Shown one piece after another: positions 54,701 to 62,641 of a stretch of 64,000 nucleotides of DNA; position 1 is the stretch's first letter, and each line of letters begins with the position of its first letter. A program made the position numbers and the translations under genes. The notes under the pieces are model-generated. The model ran no database searches. It worked only from the letters and a program-made list of their open reading frames with translations, and was not told the origin of the DNA. The stretch spans positions 397,844 through 461,843 of the forward strand of contig NZ_JAFLNC010000004.1 of NCBI RefSeq assembly GCF_017313765.1. The letters are read 5' to 3'. Source of the stretch: Sneathiella sedimenti. GTDB taxonomy: Bacteria > Pseudomonadota > Alphaproteobacteria > Sneathiellales > Sneathiellaceae.

Positions 54701-55046
54701 TGGGCTTGGAGCTATGGCAATGGGAGGTGGTGACTTTCGAGCGCCGAACTACGCAGTGTCTTGGCCCTTGGGAGAATTCGGCGGCATGGGGCTTGAAGGT
54801 GGCGTGAGGCTGGGTTTCAGGCGGGAACTTGAGGCGATTGAGGACCCGATTGAGCGCGAAGCCGCATACCAGAAAATGGTAGATGCAGCGTATAAGAAGG
54901 GCAAGGGGTTGAACGTCGCGGCGCATTTTGAGGTTGATGATGTGATCGACCCCGCAGACACCCGCACAGTAATCACAGCCATGCTCAGCGGATATGAATC
55001 GCGGCCCTGGGGCTCGGTTTCACACCACTATATTGATCCTTGGTAG
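51741..55046 (+). CDS. Single-chain biotin-dependent acyl-CoA carboxylase 1 (BC-BCCP-CT)
   Basis: In this 1101-residue fusion, biotin carboxylase occupies about residues 1-450 (AVLIANRGEISVRIARALAE, FGGGGRGARVVHKKEDLDAA, RIQVEHTVTEEVSGVDLVQA). Biotin carrier follows, with EAMKMEH and biotinyl Lys531. The carboxyltransferase covers about 590-1101 (ADGLIAGTARVN, PMIIFAEGGGGRPGDVDS, LCDTPGFMVGPDSEATA, LRRAYGLGAMAMGGGDF). This order matches long-chain acyl-CoA carboxylases (LCC). ACGGAGT precedes ATG 51741; the frame to 51651 lies in the promoter region. It should make a carboxylated (malonyl-type) CoA ester. The acyl substrate is unknown. Confidence 0.92.
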   Translation: MTLSLSAVLIANRGEISVRIARALAELEIESVAIYASDDSDSQHVQIADRSVALPGRGVAAYLDIDAIIAIAKSAGCDAVHPGYGFLSESAAFAQACEDAGLTFVGPTPEMLSSLGDKAAARLLAINLGVPLLPGTNTTTSVEEAHAFLKNIDDGSSVILKALFGGGGRGARVVHKKEDLDAAFASCVAEAEKAFGNGELYVEQYLSHARHIEVQILGDGQGGLVHLGERDCTLQRRHQKLVEFAPAPGLSPEIRDALCRDALKMAAEVGYRGAATFEFLLDSDKGDRYWFLEVNPRIQVEHTVTEEVSGVDLVQAQLRIAAGESLADIGLSQAQFVTPSRYAVQVRLNMERLDSTGEIFPASGTLSRYDMPSGPGVRIDGFGYSGYRASPTYDTLLAKVIVSVGNSTQDGFHRLITKAQRTLKECHIGGIDTNLFFQRALFDHPALAENVFYTRFIEEHNAELVARAIEMQQTSQSSVAPAAEAETTVVVAPPGSVAVSARLFGILADVLVTENEIVRQGQPVALIEAMKMEHIVTAPEGGTVTKLLLEPGMQTEPEAALMFIDQTNAPEDGEMVDEVQSIDAIPPSLAELFERKKTLYDENRPEAVAKRRKTGQRTARENVADICDPGTFREYGGLALAEQRTRRTEEELIRLSPADGLIAGTARVNSSDFSGSKSRCAVFAYDYTVFAGTQGRTNHKKMDRVFEIARRENLPMIIFAEGGGGRPGDVDSILVSGMITTTFTTLARRSGRAPIIGIGSGRCFAGNAAILGCCDVIIATQNSNIGMGGPAMIEGGGLGVFRPEEIGPVDIQTANGVIDILVEDEEEGAAVARKYLSYFQGPIDDWDCADQRRLRHLVPENRKRAFDTRRVIETICDTGSVLEMRPTFGEGMITALARIEGRPFGLIANNSQHLSGAIDSDGAGKAARFIELCNTYDLPIVSLCDTPGFMVGPDSEATAAVRHFSRFFIKAAALEAPLTTIVLRRAYGLGAMAMGGGDFRAPNYAVSWPLGEFGGMGLEGGVRLGFRRELEAIEDPIEREAAYQKMVDAAYKKGKGLNVAAHFEVDDVIDPADTRTVITAMLSGYESRPWGSVSHHYIDPW

Positions 55047-55112
55047 ATATGTTGGGCAAACAATGAACATGGCGCAGCACGCAAAATAATGACAACGGGT
55101 GAGAATTTTTGA

Positions 55113-58100
55113 ATGTTTAAAAAGATTTTGATAGCAAATCGGGGCGAGGTAGCCATCCGTATTGCGCGTGCGGCAAGTGAAATGGGCATCGGTACAGTAG
55201 CGGTATTTGCTCCGGAAGATGCGGAGTCCTTGCATCTTAGTCAGGCGGACCAGGCTGTTGCATTGCCTGGTCGCGGAGCTGCCGCCTATCTCGATATTGC
55301 GGCAGTGATTGAAGTTGCAGTTGAAGCTGGTTGTGATGCGATACATCCGGGATATGGGTTTTTGTCGGAGAGTGCCGAATTCGCAAGAGGCTGCGCCAAC
55401 GCACAGCTGACGTTCATTGGTCCGCGCCCTGAGGCCCTCGCACTGCTGGGGGATAAGGGTCGAGCCCGTCGTCTGGCGCGTGAACTTGGCGTGCCGCTGG
55501 CAGAAGGTAGCGTTGGCGAGACGGATCTGGAAGAAGCCAGGCAGATTATGGAGGGATTTGGTGGACGCCCAGCCATGATTAAAGCGCTGGCTGGCGGTGG
55601 GGGGCGCGGCATGCGGGTAGTCGATCAGATCGCGGATCTTGAGGATGCCTTCGTTCGGGCGGGATCGGAAGCTCAAGCCGCTTTCGGGTCGAGTGCCCTG
55701 TATATTGAGGAGCTAATACGTCCTTCACGCCATGTTGAGATACAGATTGCTGGTGACGCCGAAGATAATGTGATCCATTTGTTCGAGCGTGAATGCAGTC
55801 TTCAACGTCGTCAGCAAAAGTTGATCGAGTTTGCGCCAGCGCCCAATCTGGATCCTGCACTTCGCAATCGGATCGCGGAGGCCGCCGTGGAGCTGGCCCG
55901 GGCGGCTAAGATACATACGCTTTGCACCATGGAGTTTTTGATTGATACCACCCAGGAGTCGGGGCGGTTTGTCTTTATGGAAGCCAACCCGCGATTGCAG
56001 GTAGAGCATACTGTCACCGAAGAGGTAATGGGGGTAGATCTGGTGCAGACTCAGATCAGGCTTGCGGCTGGACAAAGTTTGGCGTCAATGGGGCTTACCC
56101 AGGAGAACATTGGCCGTCCGCGTGGCATGGCCGTTCAAATGCGCGTCAACATGGAGCGCATTTCCGCCGACGGGACAACTATGCCCACAGGGGGCACATT
56201 GCGGGCCTACGGTCCTCCCGGAGGTGCTGGTATACGCGTAGAAAGCTTTGGTTACTCGGGTTATAAAACAACTTCGGCCTTTGACTCGCTGTTAGCCAAG
56301 GTGATTGCCTTCGCGCCTTCCGGAAAGTTGAACGATGTCCTGTCTCGCGGATATCGCGCTTTGTCGGAATTTCACATTGAAGGCGTGGAAACCAATTTGG
56401 GTTTCTTGCAGAGCTTGCTGCAACGGCCTGAAACCAGGGCCGGGGATATGGATACAGGGCTTGTAGAGCGATGCGCAAAGGCGATTGTCGAGGCTGATGA
56501 ACAACATCCCCAGCTGTTTTGCCATACTCATGTGCAGGAGGGAGCGTCACAGGTCGGAAATCCAGCCGAGATCGTTGGCCCGGAGGGAACTGCCGCCATG
56601 AATGCCCCCGTAGGCGGGCTGCTGGTCGACATTTTGATTGCTGAAGGCGAGTCCGTCGCAAAGGGGCGCAAAGTGGCCGTGATTGAGGCAATGAAGATGG
56701 AGCATGTGATTACCGCCGAGCATTCGGGCGTGGTCCGTATTGTTTCAGGGACCAAAGGAGTAACAATAGAACCGGGTCAATCGCTTTACTTCTTTGATCC
56801 CGTTGAGCTCGATGGAACGGAAAGCGAGATTGCCGAGGAAGATGAGGTTGATACGAGTACTGCGCAGGCAATTGAAAGCGCCCGTTCGACAAAGCTGGCT
56901 ATTATGGATGAACAACGTCCGGACGCTGTTGCCAAACAACACAAGCGTGGATCCCTCATGGCGCGGGAGCGGATCGAGTATCTGTGTGACGCGGGAAGCT
57001 TTAAGGAAATCGGCAGCCTGGTCAGGAACCCCGCCCTTACGAGTCCTGCCCCAGCAGATGGAATTGTCGCCGGGTCTGCCCGGATAGATGGGCGTCCGGT
57101 AATGGTGGTCTCCCAGGATTTTACGGTTTATGGCGGAAGTGCAGGGCATCTTGGGAGCGATAAAATGCTGCGCATTGTGCAGCTCTCAGAAAAATACGGC
57201 TGCCCACTGGTCATGTTGCTGGATGGAGGTGGACACCGAATACAAGATGGTCAGAATTCGCGGTCATATGCGCGGTCTCGAGAACTATTCGCGACCTTTG
57301 CTCGAATGACCGGCTGGGTGCCAATCGTGTCCGCGGTTTTAGGGTTCGGTTTCGCCGCAAACACCAATTATAGCGCAATGGCCGACCTGGTCCTGATGGT
57401 GAAAGGTAAGTCGACCATGGGGTTGGCAGGACCGGCTTTGGTGAAGGCGGGTACGGGTGAAGTGATAGATGCGAACGATCTGGGGGGTGCCGAACGGCAG
57501 GTGGATCGTAATGGACTTGCGGATCTCGGGGTGGAAAGTGAGGAGGAAGCTCTGGATACATTGAAGCATTTTCTGTCTTATCTGCCCTCAAATGCGCAAA
57601 GCCCGGCTAACTCAATTGAGACGGGATCCATCGCTGAAGACCAGTCTAGGCTCGACAAGATTGTATCCGCTAACACGAGGAAGGCGTATGACATGCGCCA
57701 GGTGATCGAAGTTCTTTCCGATAAGGAAAGTGTTTTCGAAATCAAGCCTACCTTTGCCCAGAATATTATTACAGCACTCGCCCGGATCGATGGCCGGCCG
57801 GTCGGCTTTATTGCCAACCAACCGCTGCATCTCAGCGGAATGCTCAATTCTAATGCATGTGAAAAGGCGGCGCGGTTTATTTCCTTGTGTGATGCCTATG
57901 GAATACCCTTGATCTATCTGGCGGATATTCCGGGAATGTCGATAGGGAGCCCGGCTGAGGATACCAATCTCGGCCGACGAAGTGCCAAGATGTTGTTTGA
58001 ACTTGGCAATGCAACAGTTCCACGCATTTCCGTAGTTTTGCGTAAAGGCTATGGGCTGGGATATTTGGCGATGGCGGGTGGGCGCAGCTTCGATGCGGAT

Positions 58101-58394
58101 GCATGTTTCATTTGGCCGACTGCCGAAATTTGTGCCATGTCGGTTGAGGGCTCGGTAGATGTTGCCTATTCCAAGAAATATCTCAATGCACCTGACCCGA
58201 TGGCGCGCCGGCAAGAGCTGATCGATGAAATCCGGTCCGAAGTGGACCCAATCAAGGCCGCAGAGGGATTTGGCGTGGACGAACTGATTGAGCCGTCGGA
58301 GACCCGATCCCGGATTATAGACATTCTTGCGCGCGCTCCAGCGCGTCGTCCTTCTCGACAACCACCGAAATTCCGTTCTATTTCACCTATTTAG
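55113..58394 (+). CDS. Single-chain biotin-dependent acyl-CoA carboxylase 2 (BC-BCCP-CT)
   Basis: This 1093-residue paralogue lies 66 bp downstream of carboxylase 1 with the same three-domain order: BC (KKILIANRGEVAIRIARAAS, ALAGGGGRGMRVVDQIADLE), BCCP (VIEAMKMEHVITAEHSG, biotinyl Lys528) and CT (ADGIVAGSARIDGRPVMVVS, LIYLADIPGMSIGSPAEDTN, LRKGYGLGYLAMAGGRSFDA). Differences in the CT acyl-CoA loops (AEGGGG in copy 1, LDGGGH here) imply distinct acyl substrates. Co-expression with carboxylase 1 is likely given the short gap. No stand-alone accA/D-type subunit is present. Confidence 0.92.
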   Translation: MFKKILIANRGEVAIRIARAASEMGIGTVAVFAPEDAESLHLSQADQAVALPGRGAAAYLDIAAVIEVAVEAGCDAIHPGYGFLSESAEFARGCANAQLTFIGPRPEALALLGDKGRARRLARELGVPLAEGSVGETDLEEARQIMEGFGGRPAMIKALAGGGGRGMRVVDQIADLEDAFVRAGSEAQAAFGSSALYIEELIRPSRHVEIQIAGDAEDNVIHLFERECSLQRRQQKLIEFAPAPNLDPALRNRIAEAAVELARAAKIHTLCTMEFLIDTTQESGRFVFMEANPRLQVEHTVTEEVMGVDLVQTQIRLAAGQSLASMGLTQENIGRPRGMAVQMRVNMERISADGTTMPTGGTLRAYGPPGGAGIRVESFGYSGYKTTSAFDSLLAKVIAFAPSGKLNDVLSRGYRALSEFHIEGVETNLGFLQSLLQRPETRAGDMDTGLVERCAKAIVEADEQHPQLFCHTHVQEGASQVGNPAEIVGPEGTAAMNAPVGGLLVDILIAEGESVAKGRKVAVIEAMKMEHVITAEHSGVVRIVSGTKGVTIEPGQSLYFFDPVELDGTESEIAEEDEVDTSTAQAIESARSTKLAIMDEQRPDAVAKQHKRGSLMARERIEYLCDAGSFKEIGSLVRNPALTSPAPADGIVAGSARIDGRPVMVVSQDFTVYGGSAGHLGSDKMLRIVQLSEKYGCPLVMLLDGGGHRIQDGQNSRSYARSRELFATFARMTGWVPIVSAVLGFGFAANTNYSAMADLVLMVKGKSTMGLAGPALVKAGTGEVIDANDLGGAERQVDRNGLADLGVESEEEALDTLKHFLSYLPSNAQSPANSIETGSIAEDQSRLDKIVSANTRKAYDMRQVIEVLSDKESVFEIKPTFAQNIITALARIDGRPVGFIANQPLHLSGMLNSNACEKAARFISLCDAYGIPLIYLADIPGMSIGSPAEDTNLGRRSAKMLFELGNATVPRISVVLRKGYGLGYLAMAGGRSFDADACFIWPTAEICAMSVEGSVDVAYSKKYLNAPDPMARRQELIDEIRSEVDPIKAAEGFGVDELIEPSETRSRIIDILARAPARRPSRQPPKFRSISPI

Positions 58395-58476
58395 TGTAAA
58401 TTTATGAGAGTTTATATTAGTAATCCAATGGTATCTCGGCGAAAGGCAGGAGGCTGGAATTTCCGGCGTAGACAAC

Positions 58477-58518
58477 ATGTCAATATTAATTGTTAGATTG
58501 ACCAATTAATATTGACAT
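58477..58518. promoter_or_regulatory. Perfect 16-bp inverted repeat upstream of TRAP 2 (candidate operator)
   Basis: ATGTCAATATTAATTG (58477-58492) and CAATTAATATTGACAT (58503-58518) are perfect inverse complements with a 10-bp centre. There is no U-tract, so it is not an ordinary terminator. It lies 141 bp before the TRAP receptor ATG. The likely reader is the TetR protein encoded downstream, but this is inference. Confidence 0.7.
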
Positions 58519-58659
58519 TAGGGGAATTCGGTGGATAACATGCAGTTATGCTTATGCGAAAACTAAGAGAAAATTGTCGTACAGCTTAAGTCTATGGGCG
58601 AGAGTGCGGCGCTAAGAATAAATATAACGAACGAAACCGTTCAGGGAGGAATAATCATC

Positions 58660-59778
58660 ATGATAATGTCTAAGTGCGTCTCTATGGCTATCGGAGTAAC
58701 AATGGCCGCAGGACTTAGTTTCGCTGCAAATGCAACGGAACTTAAGTATGTATTTGGCGGCAGTGGGTCGGGTTTATCGGATGGGGCACAGAAATTTGCG
58801 GATGTTCTAGCCGAAGAAACGGAAGGACGTTATACAGCCAAAGTTTATATCGGAAATCTATTCGGCTATAAAGAGACCAACGGTGCTCTCAGTGAAGGAT
58901 TGGGGGATGTCGGCTTCCTAGTCGCTCCTTATTTTCGCGCTGAATATCCACAAACCAACCTGATTGCCGACCTTGCGACAGCCAGCTCAAATCCCTATGC
59001 GGCGACCGGCGCGCTAAACGAATATTATATGAGCTGCAAAGCCTGTATTGAGGAATTCAAAGCGCAAAACCAGGTGATGACCGGGACCATGGCAATCGGA
59101 CCGTATTACATGTATTCCAAGCCCAGGATTGACTCGCTGGAAACCATGGAAGGCCAGAAAATCCGTGGTTTCGGAACTTTCGGACGGTGGGTCTCGGAAA
59201 TGGGTGGTTCTGCCTCAAATATCTCATCCAATGACGTCTATAGTGCAATGAGCCAGGGTGTACTCAGTGGGTCAACTCATACTCCCTACACAATCATCAA
59301 TCTCTCTATGGGCGAAGTAACAGACTATTTGCTGGATGCGCCAATCGGTTTGGGGATGGGGAATGCGCTGTTCAGCACTAACCTCGATGTTTGGAAGGAG
59401 TTGTCTGATGAGGACAAGCGTGGATACCTGAAAGCGGTCGCCTATGGAAATGCAACAGCAACGGCGAAGTACCAGGCCTCCAACCTGATGGTTCTTGAAA
59501 GCAAGCCGGGCGAGTATGGCGTCGAAATTATCAAGCCCCAGGCGGATCTCTTGGCGAAGCATGAAGAATTTCGCAAAAAGGATATTGACCTGATCGTAAA
59601 AACCGCCGTGGAAAAATATGGCATTGCGGATGCGGAAGAACGTAAAGACCGTTTCCTTGAACTGATCGCCAAATGGGAAAAACTGGTCGAGACGATTGAC
59701 TACAAGGATCCGGAAGCGTTGGGAAAACTTTATAATGACGAAGTTTTCTCGAAGGTTGACGTCACACAGTTCAACTAA
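58660..59778 (+). CDS. dctP: TRAP transporter solute receptor 2 (DctP family)
   Basis: This 372-residue protein has a signal peptide (SMAIGVTMAAGLSFAANATE) and the DctP fold: LSDGAQKFADVLAEETEGRY, the conserved Arg in MEGQKIRGFGTFGRWVSEMG, and a C-terminal helical extension. A Cys pair in SCKACIEEF may form a disulfide. GGGAGGA lies 10 bp before ATG 58660. It delivers an organic acid to the DctQM pair that follows. Its link to acyl-CoA ligases and carboxylases suggests a monocarboxylate or dicarboxylate later activated with CoA. Confidence 0.9.
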   Translation: MIMSKCVSMAIGVTMAAGLSFAANATELKYVFGGSGSGLSDGAQKFADVLAEETEGRYTAKVYIGNLFGYKETNGALSEGLGDVGFLVAPYFRAEYPQTNLIADLATASSNPYAATGALNEYYMSCKACIEEFKAQNQVMTGTMAIGPYYMYSKPRIDSLETMEGQKIRGFGTFGRWVSEMGGSASNISSNDVYSAMSQGVLSGSTHTPYTIINLSMGEVTDYLLDAPIGLGMGNALFSTNLDVWKELSDEDKRGYLKAVAYGNATATAKYQASNLMVLESKPGEYGVEIIKPQADLLAKHEEFRKKDIDLIVKTAVEKYGIADAEERKDRFLELIAKWEKLVETIDYKDPEALGKLYNDEVFSKVDVTQFN

Positions 59779-59783
59779 ATTCG

Positions 59784-60302
59784 ATGATCAGTTTTTTCGA
59801 CAAAACTGTCACCAGACTTGTTGCTGCCTCGACGGGTGTCGGGGCAGTAATTTTGATCCTGATGATGATACAGGTTGTGGCGGATGTTATCGCGAGCAAC
59901 CTTTTCAAAAGTCCGATACCTGCGAACTCTGTCGTCGTTACCAACTATTATATGGTTGCGGTTGTCTTTCTTCCAATTGCGTTGGCTGAGTTGCGTGACG
60001 ATAATATTACCGTCGAGATCGTCTATCAAATGATGTCGCGGAAAGTTAAAAATTGGACAATGTATTTCTCCTGGATACTTAGTCTGATTGTTTGCTCCTG
60101 TCTCATTGTTAGCTTGTCACAGGCAGCAATCAAGAAGATGAATAGTGGTGCGTTCGTACTTGAGCAGGAGATTAACTTTATAATCTGGCCTACCTACTTC
60201 ATTCTGCCGGTCAGTTTTGCCCTCATGGCGCTTGTCGTCGTGAGGCATATGATGATAGGGCCCGAATCCGTCGAGGCCGAGGCGTTACGGCGCGGCCTCT
60301 AA
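59784..60302 (+). CDS. dctQ: TRAP transporter small membrane subunit 2 (DctQ)
   Basis: This 172-residue protein has four predicted membrane helices, for example LVAASTGVGAVILILMMIQV, VVTNYYMVAVVFLPIALAEL and YFILPVSFALMALVVVRHMM, and the DctQ feature LRDDNITVEIVYQM. It begins 5 bp after the receptor gene and is followed after 33 bp by the large permease. Confidence 0.9.
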   Translation: MISFFDKTVTRLVAASTGVGAVILILMMIQVVADVIASNLFKSPIPANSVVVTNYYMVAVVFLPIALAELRDDNITVEIVYQMMSRKVKNWTMYFSWILSLIVCSCLIVSLSQAAIKKMNSGAFVLEQEINFIIWPTYFILPVSFALMALVVVRHMMIGPESVEAEALRRGL

Positions 60303-60335
60303 TTAATAAGAACAATATGCGGTGGAGGGAAAACC

Positions 60336-61643
60336 TTGGAAAGCGAAATCATTGGACTAATCGGCCTTTTGGTTGTGATGGGGCTGCTGCTCTTGCGTGT
60401 ACCGATTGCCGTAGCCCTGATTTGCGTGTCTTTTGTGGGCATCAGCCTCATACTTGGGACAAAGCAGGCTTGGGGCATATTGTCGGTTATCCCGTATAAT
60501 TTTGCGGCTAAATGGACATTATCCTCAATTCCCATGTTCCTTCTCATGGGATTTATGGCGCATCACGGCGGGTTGACCAAAGGGTTGTTCGCGGCTGCGC
60601 GTCTTTGGTTGTCTCGACTTCCGGGTGGCCTGGCGGTAGCGGCTGTGCTCGGCTGTTCAGGGTTCGCCGCCGTATCTGGTTCCAGTGTAGCCTGTGCTGC
60701 AGCGATGGGGAGAATTGCGGTTCCCCAGATGATTAAGTACAACTATGCGCCAACGTTAGCTACCGGCGCGGTTGCCGCTGGCGGGACACTCGGGGCCTTA
60801 ATCCCGCCGAGCATCCTGCTAATTCTTTTCGGTATTTTCACTGAAACATCTATCAATCTCTTGTTTATAGGCTCCATTGGTGTCGGTGTTTTTTCCGCCG
60901 CAGCTTATGTGCTCATGATTGTCGTACGGGCCTGGCTTAATCCGGAATTGGCACCGCCGGTGGATGACAATCCAAGCTGGGGCGAGAGAATATCAATTCT
61001 GACCGAAGTATGGCCGGTTATTGTGCTCTTCGCTGTTGTTCTGGGCGGTATGTTCAGCGGTTTATTCACTGCGACGGAAGCGGGCGCTGTGGGCGCTTTC
61101 ATGACAATCGTCATCAGTTTTATAAAGAAAACACTGACATTTACTGCCCTGAAGGCCACATTGGTCGAGACTCTTACAACCACGGCCAGCCTTTTCTTTA
61201 TTGCCATTGGGGCGAGCCTGTTTATCCGTTTCCTGACCTTTGCCGGCACAGATGATCTGATCGCGGACATTATCCTGCAATTGGGAACCGATCGCTTTCT
61301 GCTGATCCTTGGCCTGATTGGGGTCTATATCATTATGGGCATGTTTATTGACCCCTTGGGGACGATGCTTTTGACTATTCCCCTCGTGATGCCGGTGCTG
61401 GACAAGCTTGATATCCCCCTGGTTTGGTTTGGCGTGTTTTTGGTCAAAATGCTGGAAATTGGTATGATCACACCGCCGATCGGGTTAAATGTGTTTGTAT
61501 TGAAGACGGTGGTAGAGCGAGACATTACTCTTGGCATCATTTTCAAGGGAGTCATGTGGTTTATCGCGGTCGATATTCTGGTTGTTCTTCTGATGATATT
61601 TTTCCCCCAACTGGTACTTTATTTGCCAAGCATTGCGAGTTAG
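60336..61643 (+). CDS. dctM: TRAP transporter large permease 2 (DctM)
   Basis: This 435-residue hydrophobic permease has AVSGSSVACAAAMGRIAVPQ, AAGGTLGALIPPSILLILFG and the conserved end ITPPIGLNVFVLKTV, all DctM hallmarks. It appears to start at TTG 60336 (MESEIIGLIGLL) because GGAGGG stands about 8 bp upstream and no ATG fits. It forms the second complete TRAP importer of the window with the two preceding genes. Confidence 0.92.
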   Translation: MESEIIGLIGLLVVMGLLLLRVPIAVALICVSFVGISLILGTKQAWGILSVIPYNFAAKWTLSSIPMFLLMGFMAHHGGLTKGLFAAARLWLSRLPGGLAVAAVLGCSGFAAVSGSSVACAAAMGRIAVPQMIKYNYAPTLATGAVAAGGTLGALIPPSILLILFGIFTETSINLLFIGSIGVGVFSAAAYVLMIVVRAWLNPELAPPVDDNPSWGERISILTEVWPVIVLFAVVLGGMFSGLFTATEAGAVGAFMTIVISFIKKTLTFTALKATLVETLTTTASLFFIAIGASLFIRFLTFAGTDDLIADIILQLGTDRFLLILGLIGVYIIMGMFIDPLGTMLLTIPLVMPVLDKLDIPLVWFGVFLVKMLEIGMITPPIGLNVFVLKTVVERDITLGIIFKGVMWFIAVDILVVLLMIFFPQLVLYLPSIAS

Positions 61644-61806
61644 GGCATGCCTGTGATCAAGGGAATTAAAAAAAGTATGAATTGTAGGCAGATGTCGGAT
61701 TTGTATCAGTTGCCGGATTTAATATTTTGGGTCCCCGGCATTGCTTGAACCCAATTTGGTTTTCCAAGTATAATATTTTAATTTATAGGCGAAATATTTG
61801 AAGGAT

Positions 61807-62475
61807 ATGAAGCAATTTAAAGGCAAGAGAAAAGGTCCGGGACGCCCCGCCAAAGCACTAGCTCAGGATAATGATTCTCGTGAGTTGTTGCTTGCAGTTG
61901 CCGCAAAACAATTTGCGCGTTATGGATATGACGGCGTAACGACTGTCGCTATCGCCAAGGCGGTAGGTGTTCGGCAATCGATGGTTCATTACCACTTCAA
62001 GTCCAAGGCGTTGCTCTGGGAAGAAACCATCCATTATATTATGCGAAAGCGTAAGGCCTTATTTCCTATAAATGATCCATCGATAACAAATTTGCCACCG
62101 GTTGAACGTATTAAGACCCATATCCGCCTTCTTTTCGATGCGTCGATTCAAGAGCCCGAATATGGCCGGATTTTTCAATATGAAGCGATTGTTGGGGGAG
62201 AACGGTTCCAGTGGTTAATGGACCAGTATGTTCGTCGGTCAGTTGCGATCATTGACCGGACAATTGCCGAGGCTGTTGAATCCGGTGAAATTCGGAATCT
62301 TCCGGTTGAACATCTAACGGCCATAATAAGCGTGCCGCGTTATCTTAGTATCGTCTTTGAATCTGTTGTTCGTGATATTCATAATATTGATATGCCCACA
62401 CAAGATTACTTGTCCGACCTGTGTGAGACCTACATAGACGTTTTATTTAATGGCCTGCTGCACACTCCTGGTTAA
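61807..62475 (+). CDS. TetR-family regulator
   Basis: This 222-residue regulator has a Lys/Arg-rich N-terminus (KQFKGKRKGPGRPAKAL), then the TetR HTH (LLLAVAAKQFARYGYDGVTT, VAIAKAVGVRQSMVHYHF) and a helical ligand domain. It sits behind the TRAP genes with a 163-bp gap and before the phosphotransferase. By analogy with TetR regulators of acyl-CoA pathways it may repress the TRAP, carboxylase or ligase genes and respond to a CoA ester. The 16-bp dyad at 58477 is the best candidate site. ATG 61807 follows GAAGGAT. Confidence 0.88.
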   Translation: MKQFKGKRKGPGRPAKALAQDNDSRELLLAVAAKQFARYGYDGVTTVAIAKAVGVRQSMVHYHFKSKALLWEETIHYIMRKRKALFPINDPSITNLPPVERIKTHIRLLFDASIQEPEYGRIFQYEAIVGGERFQWLMDQYVRRSVAIIDRTIAEAVESGEIRNLPVEHLTAIISVPRYLSIVFESVVRDIHNIDMPTQDYLSDLCETYIDVLFNGLLHTPG

Positions 62476-62641
62476 TTCTCCGCTCTCTAGTCAAGAACTC
62501 TGACCATTAAGCACCTCCGGAAAAATATTTGATTTGGACGTGATTTGAAAATGGCGTCTGTTGCCTTCTCGTTCGGCTTTATATAAATTGGTTAGGCTAT
62601 TAATAAAAATTGAAAGAGTATGTATAAAAGGGAACTACAAA

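Noticed and set aside
58477..58518. Intrinsic terminator after the carboxylase 2 gene
   Set aside because: The perfect dyad is A+T-rich and is followed by TAGGGG instead of a T-run, so an operator is more likely.
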